Shown here in pieces: positions 1 through 7,893 of a stretch of DNA of 64,000 nt. The stretch lies in the NCBI RefSeq assembly GCF_030811685.1, contig NZ_JAUSRF010000017.1, positions 1 through 64,000 of the forward strand, in the 5' to 3' direction. A program made the translations under genes and the position numbers. Source of the stretch: Neorhizobium huautlense (GTDB lineage: Bacteria > Pseudomonadota > Alphaproteobacteria > Rhizobiales > Rhizobiaceae). The notes beneath the pieces were generated by a model. It did no database searches and was not told the DNA's origin. It saw only the letters and a program-made list of their open reading frames with translations. Position 1 is the stretch's first letter, and the number at the start of each line of letters is the position of its first letter.

Positions 1-51
1 TCATTGCCTCATTCGAACGCGGCCGGCAAACCCGGTGGTTCGCATAAAACA

Positions 52-78
52 AAACCCCGCCAAAAAATGACGGGGTTT
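52..78 (-). terminator. Rho-independent terminator (minus-strand reading)
   Basis: An 8-bp stem AAACCCCG/CGGGGTTT closes a loop containing A6. Read on the minus strand the hairpin is followed by TTTTGTTTT, so it is a good intrinsic terminator in that direction; on the plus strand the T run is short. It could end the small candidate ORF at 100-186, or serve a plus-strand gene lying left of the window. Confidence 0.55.
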
Positions 79-90
79 GTCAGCAGTCTG

Positions 91-114
91 AGGGCGGCGT
101 TAGTCGCCCTTTTT
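91..114 (+). terminator. Possible plus-strand terminator
   Basis: AGGGCG and CGCCCT form a 6-bp stem around an 8-nt loop and are followed by TTTT. It would terminate transcription entering from the left edge before the L,D-transpeptidase gene. The stem is short, and the same bases encode the end of a candidate minus-strand micro-ORF, so the assignment is tentative. Confidence 0.4.
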
Positions 115-186
115 CGTGCGTATAGTCCCGCCAGCCAGAAGTGATCGGAATTCACGATCTTTTGCGATCTGTTGAAGGTGAGACAT
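100..186 (-). CDS. Candidate 28-aa micro-ORF, unknown
   Basis: On the minus strand an ATG at 186 opens a 28-codon frame ending in TAA at 100, with a hydrophilic, basic C-terminus (RTKKGD). A good intrinsic terminator (52-78) follows 22 bases downstream in the same direction. No clear Shine-Dalgarno lies before the ATG, and the frame can be extended upstream to a GTG. I do not recognise the peptide. It may be a real small protein, the tail of a short non-coding transcript, or chance. Confidence 0.18.
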   Translation of the reverse strand: MSHLQQIAKDREFRSLLAGGTIRTKKGD

Positions 187-224
187 GGGTATAGCCAAGC
201 CCTGTTTGCAAAAGAGGATCACCG

Positions 225-929
225 TTGAACACTATCATCCTAACGAGGCGCGCTCTTGTGCTCGGTGGCGTGAGCGCAGCCACGGCGGCACTGGCGGGCT
301 GCACCACCACGAGTGTCGAACCGGAAACGACTGCCGTTGCTCCAGCCTTCGACAACTCGATCTTTGCCACCATGTATGCGGCCGTGCCGGACGAACAGTT
401 CCCGCTGCCCGCCATTCCCTACAAGCGGATCAACAGGCGTTTCTACCGTCAGATGGTCGCCAATCCGACCGGCGAACGCCCCGGCACGATCGTGGTCGAT
501 ACCGCCAATTTCTTTCTCTACCTGACCTATGAAAACGGCCAGGCGATGCGTTATGGCGTCGGTCTCGGCCGTCAAGGCTTTGAATGGTCGGGACGCGGAG
601 TCATCCAGTACAAGCGTGCATGGCCGCGCTGGACACCACCGGATGAAATGGTCGCGCGCCAACCCGAGCTCGAGCCCTACAGCATCGCCAATGGCGGCAT
701 GGATCCGGGCCTCAACAATCCGTTGGGCGCCCGCGCGCTCTATATTTTCCAGAACGGCGAAGACACGATCTACCGTATCCACGGTTCGCCGGAATGGTGG
801 ACCATGGGCAAGGCCGTCTCGTCGGGCTGCGTGCGCATGCTCAATCAGGATATCATCGATCTTTACAATCGCGTGCCACCCAAGGCGCCGTTGGTGGTGA
901 CAAGCCTGCCGCGTCCGGTCGACGTGTAA
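225..929 (+). CDS. L,D-transpeptidase (YkuD family), probable lipoprotein
   Basis: The protein is 234 residues long. The N-terminus has a twin-arginine-like TRRALVLGG stretch and a lipobox L-A-G-C with the lipidated Cys at 26, so it is likely exported and anchored in the envelope. The YkuD catalytic motif is visible as HG (186-187) followed by SSGCVRM, with nucleophile Cys202. Family members make 3-3 cross-links in peptidoglycan or attach proteins to it, and rhizobia carry many paralogues. The start is TTG at 225, chosen because AGAGGA lies 7 bases upstream and the signal sequence begins there. A strong terminator follows at 937, so the gene is probably a single transcription unit. The exact substrate cannot be told from sequence. 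Confidence 0.9.
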   Translation: MNTIILTRRALVLGGVSAATAALAGCTTTSVEPETTAVAPAFDNSIFATMYAAVPDEQFPLPAIPYKRINRRFYRQMVANPTGERPGTIVVDTANFFLYLTYENGQAMRYGVGLGRQGFEWSGRGVIQYKRAWPRWTPPDEMVARQPELEPYSIANGGMDPGLNNPLGARALYIFQNGEDTIYRIHGSPEWWTMGKAVSSGCVRMLNQDIIDLYNRVPPKAPLVVTSLPRPVDV

Positions 930-936
930 GACGATC

Positions 937-966
937 ACGGGGATGTGCCGACACATCCCCGTTTTC
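937..966 (+). terminator. Strong intrinsic terminator after the L,D-transpeptidase
   Basis: A perfect 11-bp stem (ACGGGGATGTG paired with CACATCCCCGT) with a 4-nt loop CCGA is followed by a TTTT run. It starts 8 bases after the transpeptidase stop codon. Confidence 0.85.
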
Positions 967-1039
967 GTATCGGAACGGAACCAAGCGGCCTGTCCTGCGT
1001 TTTCAGTCGCTCCCAGCGACAACAGAGAAGGAACGCGTT

Positions 1040-1321
1040 TTGGCACGAGATCTGAATTCCACCGTCGAAGCCCTGCAGGATCAGCTTTCGCAGCTTCGCT
1101 CCGCGATGCAGCAGCAGGCTCGTGAAAAGGCGTCGGAGGCATCCTCCTATTTTTCGCCGCGCGCGCACCGTCTGTCGAAGGAATTGACGCGTGAAGGCTA
1201 TGGCCTTGCCGAGGCTGCAAAGCGTCACCCGACGGCGGCAACCGGTGCCGTGTTCGGCGCGCTGGCGCTTGGTGCGGTGGTTGGCCTGTTCCTGTCCGGC
1301 GCCATCCGCGATCGCGATTGA
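1040..1321 (+). CDS. DUF883 (ElaB/YqjD-like) small membrane protein
   Basis: The 93-residue product has an N-terminal half rich in Gln, Glu and Ala that should form amphipathic helices (about residues 5-60), then one hydrophobic C-terminal segment (about 65-87, GAVFGALALGAVVGLFLSG) ending in charged RDRD. This is the layout of ElaB/YqjD/DUF883 proteins, which in enterobacteria are C-tail-anchored inner-membrane proteins reported to bind ribosomes in stationary phase; that role is not shown here. The TTG start at 1040 is preceded by AGAGAAGGA at good spacing, whereas an upstream in-frame start would run through the preceding terminator. Confidence 0.75.
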   Translation: MARDLNSTVEALQDQLSQLRSAMQQQAREKASEASSYFSPRAHRLSKELTREGYGLAEAAKRHPTAATGAVFGALALGAVVGLFLSGAIRDRD

Positions 1322-1360
1322 TCACTCCGGCTGGCAAGCTGGCCTGTCGATTTTGAAAGG

Positions 1361-1387
1361 TGCCCGCCATGATCTCATGGCGGGCAG
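1361..1387. terminator. Bidirectional terminator between the DUF883 gene and lldD
   Basis: A perfect 12-bp stem TGCCCGCCATGA/TCATGGCGGGCA with a 2-nt loop is flanked by short T or A runs on both sides. It sits between two convergent genes (stop codons at 1321 and 1396) and would serve both. Confidence 0.75.
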
Positions 1388-1395
1388 TTTCCGTT

Positions 1396-2541
1396 TCAGA
1401 ACGGGTTGTGAGCGATCACGTTGGAATTGACATCCTTGATATCGCGCTTGCCGCACAGGGCCATGGTGATGTCCATTTCCTTGCGGATGATTTCCAGCGC
1501 CGTTGTGACGCCTTCCTTGCCCATAGCGCCAAGACCGTAGAGAAACGGGCGGCCGATATAGGTGCCCTTGGCGCCGAGTGCGACGGCTTTCAGGACATCC
1601 TGACCCGAGCGGATGCCGCCATCCAGATGCACTTCCATACGGTCTCCGACGGCCGCCACCATCTTTGGCAGCATGCTGATGGAGGAGGGCGCGCCGTCGA
1701 GCTGGCGGCCGCCATGGTTGGAAACGATGATCGCGTCGGCACCGGTATCGGCGGCGGCACGGGCATCTTCCTCGTCCAGAATGCCCTTGATGATCAGCTT
1801 GCCGCCCCACAGATCCTTGATCCAGCGGATATCGCTCCATGACAGACGCGGATCGAACTGTTCCGCAGTCCATACAGACAGCGAGGAGAGGTCGGACACA
1901 TTGGAGGCGTGGCCAACGATATTGCCGAAACCACGACGTTTGGTCTGCAGCATGTCGAGGCACCAGAAGGGTTTCGTCGCCAGTTGCATGGCGCTGTTCA
2001 GCGTCCATTTCGGCGGTGCAGACAGGCCGTTGCGCAGGTCCTTATGGCGCTGACCGAGAATTTGCAGATCGGCGGTGACGACGAGCGCCGAGCATTTCGC
2101 GACGCGGGCGCGCTCGATCAGCCGCTCGATGAAACCACGATCCTTCATCACATAGAGCTGGAACCAGAAGGGTTTTGTGGTGACCGAGGCAATGTCCTCG
2201 ATCGAGCATATGCTCATGGTCGACAGCGTGAAGGGCACCCCGGCTTCTTCCGCCGCCTTCGCCGCCAGCATCTCGCCATCGGCGCGCTGCATGCCGGCAA
2301 GACCGGTCGGGGCGAGCGCCACGGGCATGGAGACGTCGTGGCCGATCATCTGGCTGGCGAGCGAGCGATTGGTCATGTCGACCAGCACGCGCTGGCGCAG
2401 CTTGATCTTCGAAAAATCCTCTTCGTTGGCCCGGTAGGTGCTTTCCGTCCAGGCGCCGCTATCGGCATAATCGAAGAACATCTTTGGCACCCGGCGGCGG
2501 GCCATCTTCTTCAGATCGGCGATGGTAAGCGGCTTGGACAT
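1396..2541 (-). CDS. lldD: L-lactate dehydrogenase, FMN-dependent alpha-hydroxy-acid oxidase family
   Basis: The 381-residue protein fits the FMN-dependent alpha-hydroxy-acid dehydrogenase family along its whole length: an N-terminal FFDYADSGA segment, the FMN-binding ALAPTGLAGM and QLYVMKDR regions, and the active-site signature SNHGGRQLDG with the catalytic histidine, then HLDGGIRSGQDVLKAVALGA and IGRPFLYG for phosphate binding. Family members oxidise L-lactate to pyruvate at the inner membrane, passing electrons to quinone. Glycolate or mandelate oxidases share the fold, so the substrate is inferred. It is the last gene of a minus-strand run behind higBA, 138 bases away, and probably has its own promoter. 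Confidence 0.88.
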   Translation of the reverse strand: MSKPLTIADLKKMARRRVPKMFFDYADSGAWTESTYRANEEDFSKIKLRQRVLVDMTNRSLASQMIGHDVSMPVALAPTGLAGMQRADGEMLAAKAAEEAGVPFTLSTMSICSIEDIASVTTKPFWFQLYVMKDRGFIERLIERARVAKCSALVVTADLQILGQRHKDLRNGLSAPPKWTLNSAMQLATKPFWCLDMLQTKRRGFGNIVGHASNVSDLSSLSVWTAEQFDPRLSWSDIRWIKDLWGGKLIIKGILDEEDARAAADTGADAIIVSNHGGRQLDGAPSSISMLPKMVAAVGDRMEVHLDGGIRSGQDVLKAVALGAKGTYIGRPFLYGLGAMGKEGVTTALEIIRKEMDITMALCGKRDIKDVNSNVIAHNPF

Positions 2542-2679
2542 GCGAAAAACTCCCTCCCTGACATGCTGTCAGAGAGGTAGCATATGGAGATGGCGAGGGA
2601 AGACGGATTCGATGCTATCGAAACATTTTATGATGTTTCGGCGCGTGGTGATTGCGGCGACCAAAATCCAGAAGGATTT

Positions 2680-3060
2680 TTAGGCCGCATCCTTCGCCTG
2701 CCGAATAGGCTGGATGAGTATTTCGGCCGGGATGCCCAGTTCGGCATGAAGCCTGCGGATCATTTCAAGAGAAAGCGGCCGCTTGCGATTGAGGATTTCG
2801 GCGACCCTGCCGCGGCTGCCAAGGATCGGTTCCAGATCCTTGCGTGTCAGGTTCTGCTGCTCCATGCGAAACAGGATGGCGTCGATGGGATCGGGAAGAT
2901 CGATCGGATCGTTGCTGTTCTCGTAATCGTCGATCAGTGCCACGAGCAGATCGAACCTGTCTCTTTCGGGCGTATCGGTCTCCGCACCCCACAAGCTCTT
3001 CAGGAGCACCATGGCTTGCTGGTAATCAGCTTCGTTGCGGATGGGTTTGAGGTCAGCCAT
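2680..3060 (-). CDS. higA: HigA-type antitoxin (XRE family helix-turn-helix)
   Basis: The 126-residue protein has an N-terminal acidic region resembling HigA (ADYQQAMVLLKSLW...RFDLLVALIDDYE) and a C-terminal HTH with the segment LTRKDLEPILGSRGRVAEILNRKR, the XRE fold used to bind its own operator. HigA neutralises HigB and represses the pair. The start at 3060 overlaps the end of higB by 8 bases, with GGTGG upstream; an in-frame ATG at 3078 would overlap further. Toxin-first order is typical of higBA. Confidence 0.85.
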   Translation of the reverse strand: MADLKPIRNEADYQQAMVLLKSLWGAETDTPERDRFDLLVALIDDYENSNDPIDLPDPIDAILFRMEQQNLTRKDLEPILGSRGRVAEILNRKRPLSLEMIRRLHAELGIPAEILIQPIRQAKDAA

Positions 3061-3373
3061 GTTCCACCGTTGCGGCATCTATGTTGTCGTAATCGCGATG
3101 GGTGCCGATCCATTTGATCCAGACCGCTCCACCTCTGAAATCCACCGCGGCAATCAGCCGGTAGTCATTGCCCTTGATGTTGAAGACGACCCGTTCCGAA
3201 TTGATGATGCTGGCATGCGCATATCTTTTCTTGATATCCGCAGAGGATCGCCACTCGGCCTTCTGCACCTCATGAAACCAGCTATCCAGCGCCGCCTTCA
3301 AGGCTGCGCCGCCCTTCTGGCCCTTAGGGCTTTCAGCGAATAGTCTCAGCGTGCGGCGGGAGATTATTCGCAT
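3053..3373 (-). CDS. higB: HigB-type mRNA interferase toxin
   Basis: The 106-residue basic protein matches the HigB branch of the RelE superfamily: ALDSWFHEVQKAEW near the middle, then SERVVFNIKGNDYRLIAAVDF and a terminal IKWIGTHRDYDNID segment with the conserved strand and HRDYD tail. Such toxins cleave mRNA on the ribosome. It begins only 9 bases after the guaD stop codon, so it may be co-transcribed with the purine genes or driven from a promoter inside guaD. The complete pair suggests an active module, but activity is not shown by sequence. Confidence 0.85.
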   Translation of the reverse strand: MRIISRRTLRLFAESPKGQKGGAALKAALDSWFHEVQKAEWRSSADIKKRYAHASIINSERVVFNIKGNDYRLIAAVDFRGGAVWIKWIGTHRDYDNIDAATVEHG

Positions 3374-3382
3374 CGGACGATA

Positions 3383-4714
3383 TCACGCTCCCGAATTGGG
3401 TGCAATCGATCCCGGCTTCATCGCCTTGCCCGCCACATAGGTCTCCATCACAGCGCGATCGTCACCCATGGTCTGCAGCAGGAACAGTTCTTCGGGCAGC
3501 GTGTTCACCGTCTCCATGCGCAGCTTCATCGCCGGCGTCGAGCCGGCATTGAGGACGACGAGATCGGCGACCGAGCCGACATCCAGCGTGCCGATATCGG
3601 CGGCCATCGACAGCGCCTCGGCATTGCCTCTCGTCATCAGGTAAAAACTTTCCAGCGGGTTGAGGCGTTCGCCCAGCAACTGCTGGATCTTGTAGGCTTC
3701 GTCCATCGTCTTTAGCATGGAATAGCTGGAGCCGCCGCCGATATCGGTGGCGACGGAAACGCGGACCGGTTTTTCACGCCGCATCAGCGCCTTCAGCGGA
3801 AAGAGGCCGGAGCCGAGAAAGAGGTTGGAGGTCGGGCAGTGGACGGCGATGCTGCCCGCTTCCGACAGTGCGTCCATTTCGCGTTCGCTCAAGTGGATGG
3901 CATGGCCGAGCAGGGTCTTTTGGCCGAGCAGGCCGTAGCGGGCATAGATGTCGGTATAGTCGATCGCCTCGGGATAAAGCTCGCAGGTATATTTGATCTC
4001 GTCGTGATTTTCCGACAGATGCGTCTGGATGAACAGGTCCGGATATTCCTGCGCCAGCGCTTGTGCCGCCGTCATCTGTTCCGGTGTCGAGGTAATGGCG
4101 AAACGCGGGGTGATGGCGACATGGTTGCGGCCCTTGCCGTGCCACTGTTCGATCACCGCGCGGGTTTCGTCATACCCCGTTTCCGGCGTGTCGAGCAGGC
4201 CTTGCGGGGCATTGCGATCCATCATCACCTTGCCGCCGACCATGCACATGTTGCGCTTCAGCGCCTCGGCGAAAAAGGCGTCGGCGGAGGCCTTGTGGAC
4301 GGAACAGTAGGCGACGGCCGTCGTCGTGCCCTGGCGCAAAAACTCGTCGTAGAAATGCGTGGCGATGCGGGCGGCATGATCGCTTTCGACGAAGCGGCAT
4401 TCCTCCGGAAACGTGTAGGTGTTCAGCCATTCCAGAAGGTTTGCCGCATAGGACGCGATCACCTGCATTTGCGGGAAATGCACATGCGTGTCGATGAAGC
4501 CCGGCAGGATCAGATGTGGACGGTGGTCGATCTCGATCACATCCTCCGCTGCTCCGGCCTTTACCGTTGCATAATCGCCGATCGCGGAAATTCTGCCGTC
4601 GTCGCCGACCAGCAGGCCACCGTCATGCTCATAAAAATAGCTTTCGCTGTCGGTGAGCGACTGGGGGGCGCGGTGGAAGGACAGGAGGCGTCCGCGGATG
4701 AGGGTGTTTGTCAT
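3383..4714 (-). CDS. guaD: Guanine deaminase
   Basis: The 443-residue amidohydrolase carries the metal-binding HVHFPQMQ motif near residue 75 and the guanine-deaminase-specific LEWLNTYTFPEE just after it, then QTHLSEN, GHAIHLSE, HCPTSN and VATDIGGG, the remaining metal and catalytic positions. It converts guanine to xanthine and ammonia, feeding xanthine dehydrogenase encoded further right. It lies 8 bases behind puuD on the same strand, so the two are almost certainly one operon, with higBA directly downstream. Length is normal for the family. Confidence 0.93.
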   Translation of the reverse strand: MTNTLIRGRLLSFHRAPQSLTDSESYFYEHDGGLLVGDDGRISAIGDYATVKAGAAEDVIEIDHRPHLILPGFIDTHVHFPQMQVIASYAANLLEWLNTYTFPEECRFVESDHAARIATHFYDEFLRQGTTTAVAYCSVHKASADAFFAEALKRNMCMVGGKVMMDRNAPQGLLDTPETGYDETRAVIEQWHGKGRNHVAITPRFAITSTPEQMTAAQALAQEYPDLFIQTHLSENHDEIKYTCELYPEAIDYTDIYARYGLLGQKTLLGHAIHLSEREMDALSEAGSIAVHCPTSNLFLGSGLFPLKALMRREKPVRVSVATDIGGGSSYSMLKTMDEAYKIQQLLGERLNPLESFYLMTRGNAEALSMAADIGTLDVGSVADLVVLNAGSTPAMKLRMETVNTLPEELFLLQTMGDDRAVMETYVAGKAMKPGSIAPNSGA

Positions 4715-4722
4715 CTAAAACT

Positions 4723-5952
4723 CTATTTCGGTGCCACGCTGCTTTCATACCACGCGACGAGCAGCTTGCGTTCCTCAGGCGTGAGGTCGGTCACATTGCC
4801 GGGTGGCATGGCGTGGCTTCGTCCCGCCTGGATGTATATCTCGCGGGCATGGGCGGCAACCTCCGCGTCGGTTTCCAGCTTCACCGATTTCGGCGTGAAG
4901 GTGATGCCTTCCCAGACGGGTTCGGCGGCATGACACATGGAACAGCGGCTGGTGACGATATCGCGAGCCGCCTCGAAATGGGCGTTGGAGGCGAATTTTT
5001 GCTGCATTGATGTCATGCTCGTTTCGGTTTCGCCCGTCAGAATTTTGGGCACGGTCGAAAGCCACATGATGGCGATGAACAGCAGAACCGTCACCAGCCA
5101 TGTCCATGTCGGTTTGCCCTTGCGGGCATGGGTGGTGTTGAACCAGTGCCGGATCGTCACGCCCATCAGGAAGACCAGCGCGGCGATCACCCAGTTGAAC
5201 TGCGTTGCGAAGGCCAGCGGATAGTGGTTGGATAGCATGAAGAAGATGACGGGCAGTGTCAGGTAGTTGTTGTGCAGCGAGCGCTGTTTGGCGATGCGGC
5301 CGTATTTGGCATCCGGCGTGCGCCCGGCGATCAGGTCGGCGACGACGATCTTCTGGTTCGGGATGATGATGAAAAAGACGTTGGCAGACATGATGGTGGC
5401 GGTGAACGCGCCCAGATGCAGGAAGGCGGCGCGGCCGGTAAACACCTGTGTATATCCCCAGGCCATCGCCACCAGCACGATGTAGAGGAGGCACATCAGG
5501 CCCCAGGTGTTGTTGCCGAGTGGCGATTTGCAGAGTTGATCATAGATGACCCAGCCGACCCCTAGCGAGGCCAGCGACAGACAGATCGCCTGCCAAGGCT
5601 CGAGTTCCAGCATCGTGCGGTCGATCAGGAACAGGTCGGCACCGCCGTAATAAACGACGCAGAGCAGCAGAAAGCCGGACAACCAGGTGAAATAGCTCTC
5701 GTATTTGAACCAGGTCAGGTGTTCGGGCATCTGTGCCGGGGCCACCAGATATTTCTGGATGTGATAAAAACCGCCGCCATGAACCTGCCATTCCTCGCCA
5801 TAGGCGCCGGGCGGCAGATGTGGGCGTTTGACCAGCCCAAGGTCGAGCGCGATGAAATAGAAGGACGAGCCGATCCAGGCGATCGCGGTGATGACATGCA
5901 GCCAGCGCACCGCAAGGCTCAGCCATTCCCAGGCTATGGCATATTCATACAT
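4723..5952 (-). CDS. puuD: Membrane urate hydroxylase with C-terminal cytochrome c domain
   Basis: The 409-residue protein has an N-terminal membrane region of about eight to nine helices (starting WLSLAVRWLHVITAIAWIG, with conserved histidines) and a C-terminal haem-binding domain with CSMCH at 337-341 and a likely axial Met near 382 (SHAMPPGN). This is the architecture of PuuD, an integral membrane urate oxidase first characterised from Agrobacterium-type bacteria that replaces soluble uricase and passes electrons through cytochrome c to the respiratory chain. It makes 5-hydroxyisourate. It is first in the puuD-guaD run. The hydrolase and decarboxylase that complete allantoin formation are not in the window. 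Confidence 0.92.
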   Translation of the reverse strand: MYEYAIAWEWLSLAVRWLHVITAIAWIGSSFYFIALDLGLVKRPHLPPGAYGEEWQVHGGGFYHIQKYLVAPAQMPEHLTWFKYESYFTWLSGFLLLCVVYYGGADLFLIDRTMLELEPWQAICLSLASLGVGWVIYDQLCKSPLGNNTWGLMCLLYIVLVAMAWGYTQVFTGRAAFLHLGAFTATIMSANVFFIIIPNQKIVVADLIAGRTPDAKYGRIAKQRSLHNNYLTLPVIFFMLSNHYPLAFATQFNWVIAALVFLMGVTIRHWFNTTHARKGKPTWTWLVTVLLFIAIMWLSTVPKILTGETETSMTSMQQKFASNAHFEAARDIVTSRCSMCHAAEPVWEGITFTPKSVKLETDAEVAAHAREIYIQAGRSHAMPPGNVTDLTPEERKLLVAWYESSVAPK

Positions 5953-6235
5953 TCGGGTTCCCCGATTTGTTCCCCTTTTTCGACAGAGTGCGGAAAAAAC
6001 GGGGCTGAGGGAAGGGGATAATCGCTGACAGGATGTCGCTCTCCCCAGATCGTACGGCTGTGGAACCGCTTTATATGTTGCGCGTTTTAGCGATTGCGTA
6101 AATACAAATTGTGCATCGCAAGATTTGCCAATTAGTCGGCTAATCCGACTCAGCTAATATTTCTCGTGCAAGGCAGCCGGTGAGGTTGAGTATTGCAGTT
6201 CACCGGTGGTGCGTTCATCAACGGAGAATGAGCTT
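5953..6235. other. Divergent intergenic region upstream of puuD
   Basis: About 280 bases separate puuD (minus) from a small secreted protein gene (plus). The region is AT-rich near 6090-6170 and holds an inverted repeat AGTCGG-ctaat-CCGACT at 6134-6150, flanked by TTAGT and CAGCTAAT. It could be an operator for a purine-responsive regulator, but I could not match it to a known site. Confidence 0.35.
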
Positions 6236-6568
6236 ATGCGCAGTATTCTGGCGAGTGTGATGATTGCATATGCATCCGGTGCGGCGGCCCACGAGGCGCA
6301 TACCGGCTGGAAATACGAAAGCTATTGCTGCAACGGTGACAATCATACCGGCGATTGCCAGATGATCCCGACAAAAAACGTCAGGATCGTTAAGGGTGGT
6401 TATGAGGTGATCCTCGGCCCCGGCGACCACCGGCTGATCACCCGCAACCACGATTTCAGGCTGCGGCAAAGCGAGGCAAGGCGCTCGAAGGATTCCGAAT
6501 ACCATGTCTGCCTTTATCCCAACGAGGATACGCTGCGCTGTTTTTATGCGCCCGACATGAGTTACTGA
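6236..6568 (+). CDS. Small secreted Cys-containing protein, unknown function
   Basis: This 110-residue product begins with a short signal peptide (MRSILASVMIAYASGAAA, likely cleavage before HEAHTGW). The mature part has five cysteines in CC, C, C, C spacing (YCCNGDN, GDCQMI, HVCLYP, LRCFYA), suggesting disulfides in the periplasm. The start at 6236 is preferred over an upstream GTG because GGAGA lies 9 bases upstream and the signal peptide begins there. It converges with the LysR gene, whose stop lies 10 bases away. I recognise no named family. Confidence 0.6.
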   Translation: MRSILASVMIAYASGAAAHEAHTGWKYESYCCNGDNHTGDCQMIPTKNVRIVKGGYEVILGPGDHRLITRNHDFRLRQSEARRSKDSEYHVCLYPNEDTLRCFYAPDMSY

Positions 6569-6577
6569 CGTTTTCGC

Positions 6578-7474
6578 TCAATCCCTGAAGGTCGGCATCA
6601 TTTTTCGCATGAACTCGCGAAAAGCGCGGATTTTTAGGGAATTGCGGCGTGCCTCGGGATAAGCGAGCCAATAGTCGCTGCCGTCGGATGCGGTAATATC
6701 GAAGGGTTGGATCAGGCGGCCCAAAGCCACGTCGTCCTTATAAAAGTCCGGCCGCAGGATCGCCACGCCCTGGCCGGCAATGGCTGCCGCTGCATGAAAG
6801 GCTTGCGCGCCGAACTGGCTGGAGGGCCCGTTCCGGAAATCGGCATCCGGCAGTCCGGCCGCCGCAAACCACACCGGCCACCACACATCGTCGGGATCGA
6901 TGATGCGCAGTTTCAACAGATCGGCCGGCTCCCTGATGCCGCCGATCGATTGCGCCAGTGCCGGGCTGAGCATGGGCGTAAAATCGCTGGTCATCAGGAA
7001 ATGCGTCTTCATGCCCGGCCAAGTGCCCTTACCGGAGCGGATCGCTACATCGCCTTCCGTGCGCGAAAAATCGACGACGGTCTGCGATGTCTCCAGCCGC
7101 ACGGCGATGCCAGGATTTTCCACCTGAAACGTGCCGATATGGTGAGCAAGCCAATGCGAGGCGAAGGTCGCCGTGGTGTGGATGGTCAGTGTGCCTTCAG
7201 ACTGGTCACGCATGCCGCCGATGGCGTCGCTGATCGCCTGAAACGCCTCCGAGATTTTCGGGGCCAGTTTCTCGCCCGCCTCGGTCAGCGTCACCTGTCT
7301 CGGGCGGCGCAGGAACAGAGGCTCACCGAGCGTGTCTTCCAGCAATTTGATCTGGTAGCTGACCGCCGTCTGCGTCATGCCGAGTTCTTCGCCGGCCTTG
7401 GTGAAACTCATCAGGCGGGCAGCGGATTCGAACACGCGCAGGGCATTGAGCGGGAATTGTCGCGACAGGTTCAT
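6578..7474 (-). CDS. LysR-family transcriptional regulator (GcvA-like)
   Basis: The 298-residue protein has the N-terminal winged helix-turn-helix (FPLNALRVFESAARLMSF then TKAGEELGMTQTAVSYQI, residues about 8-45) typical of the GcvA/AmpR branch, followed by a periplasmic-binding-like effector domain. It is divergent from the DUF1127-like gene at 7647, the usual arrangement for an autoregulated LysR protein and its target. Ligand and regulon are unknown; the nearby purine genes make a role there possible but unproven. Confidence 0.88.
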   Translation of the reverse strand: MNLSRQFPLNALRVFESAARLMSFTKAGEELGMTQTAVSYQIKLLEDTLGEPLFLRRPRQVTLTEAGEKLAPKISEAFQAISDAIGGMRDQSEGTLTIHTTATFASHWLAHHIGTFQVENPGIAVRLETSQTVVDFSRTEGDVAIRSGKGTWPGMKTHFLMTSDFTPMLSPALAQSIGGIREPADLLKLRIIDPDDVWWPVWFAAAGLPDADFRNGPSSQFGAQAFHAAAAIAGQGVAILRPDFYKDDVALGRLIQPFDITASDGSDYWLAYPEARRNSLKIRAFREFMRKMMPTFRD

Positions 7475-7646
7475 GGATAAGCTCTATTGATCCATGCAGC
7501 CGGTAATTCGATTGGATTTCGGCTGCTTTCAGGCGCACCTTATCCTCACAAACATCAAATGCAAGCGGGGTTTCCCGCAGGGCAAGGCGGCCGGAAACCG
7601 TGGTTTCCGGAAGGAGAACCTGTGCCCGAAATAGAGGAGAAGCACC

Positions 7647-7880
7647 ATGCTTTCGATATTGCGACAGCCGTTGATCCGGTTCTGGCCGGATGTCGATATT
7701 TTGCGTTTTCTGCCGCACCGTGACATGCGTCGGGCCGTTCCGCTTGATCTCGAGGAAATGCCGGAAAACCTGCGGCGTGACATCGGGCTTGACGATGGTC
7801 GCGACCGGCGTGGCGAACGGCCTGAGGAGGAGGGCGCGTTTCGGGCGGCGCGGCTGATCTATTCTCAGCGGCCTTTATAA
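7647..7880 (+). CDS. DUF1127-like small protein
   Basis: The 77-residue product carries the DUF1127 signature LEEMPENLRRDIGLDDG in its middle, preceded by a short basic and hydrophobic N-terminus. In Agrobacterium and relatives, small DUF1127 proteins are reported to influence RNA turnover, phosphate and carbon physiology, but this family is diverse. The start is supported by AGAGGAGAAG 5-13 bases upstream. It diverges from the LysR gene, which may control it. Confidence 0.7.
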   Translation: MLSILRQPLIRFWPDVDILRFLPHRDMRRAVPLDLEEMPENLRRDIGLDDGRDRRGERPEEEGAFRAARLIYSQRPL

Positions 7881-7893
7881 TGAGGCCGGCCCA

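Noticed and set aside
240..1370. Long minus-strand open frame (376 codons) opposite the L,D-transpeptidase and DUF883 genes
   Set aside because: It is composed of low-complexity Arg, Gly and His-rich sequence, crosses a strong terminator and overlaps two well-supported genes on the other strand. It is typical of an antisense frame in GC-rich coding DNA.
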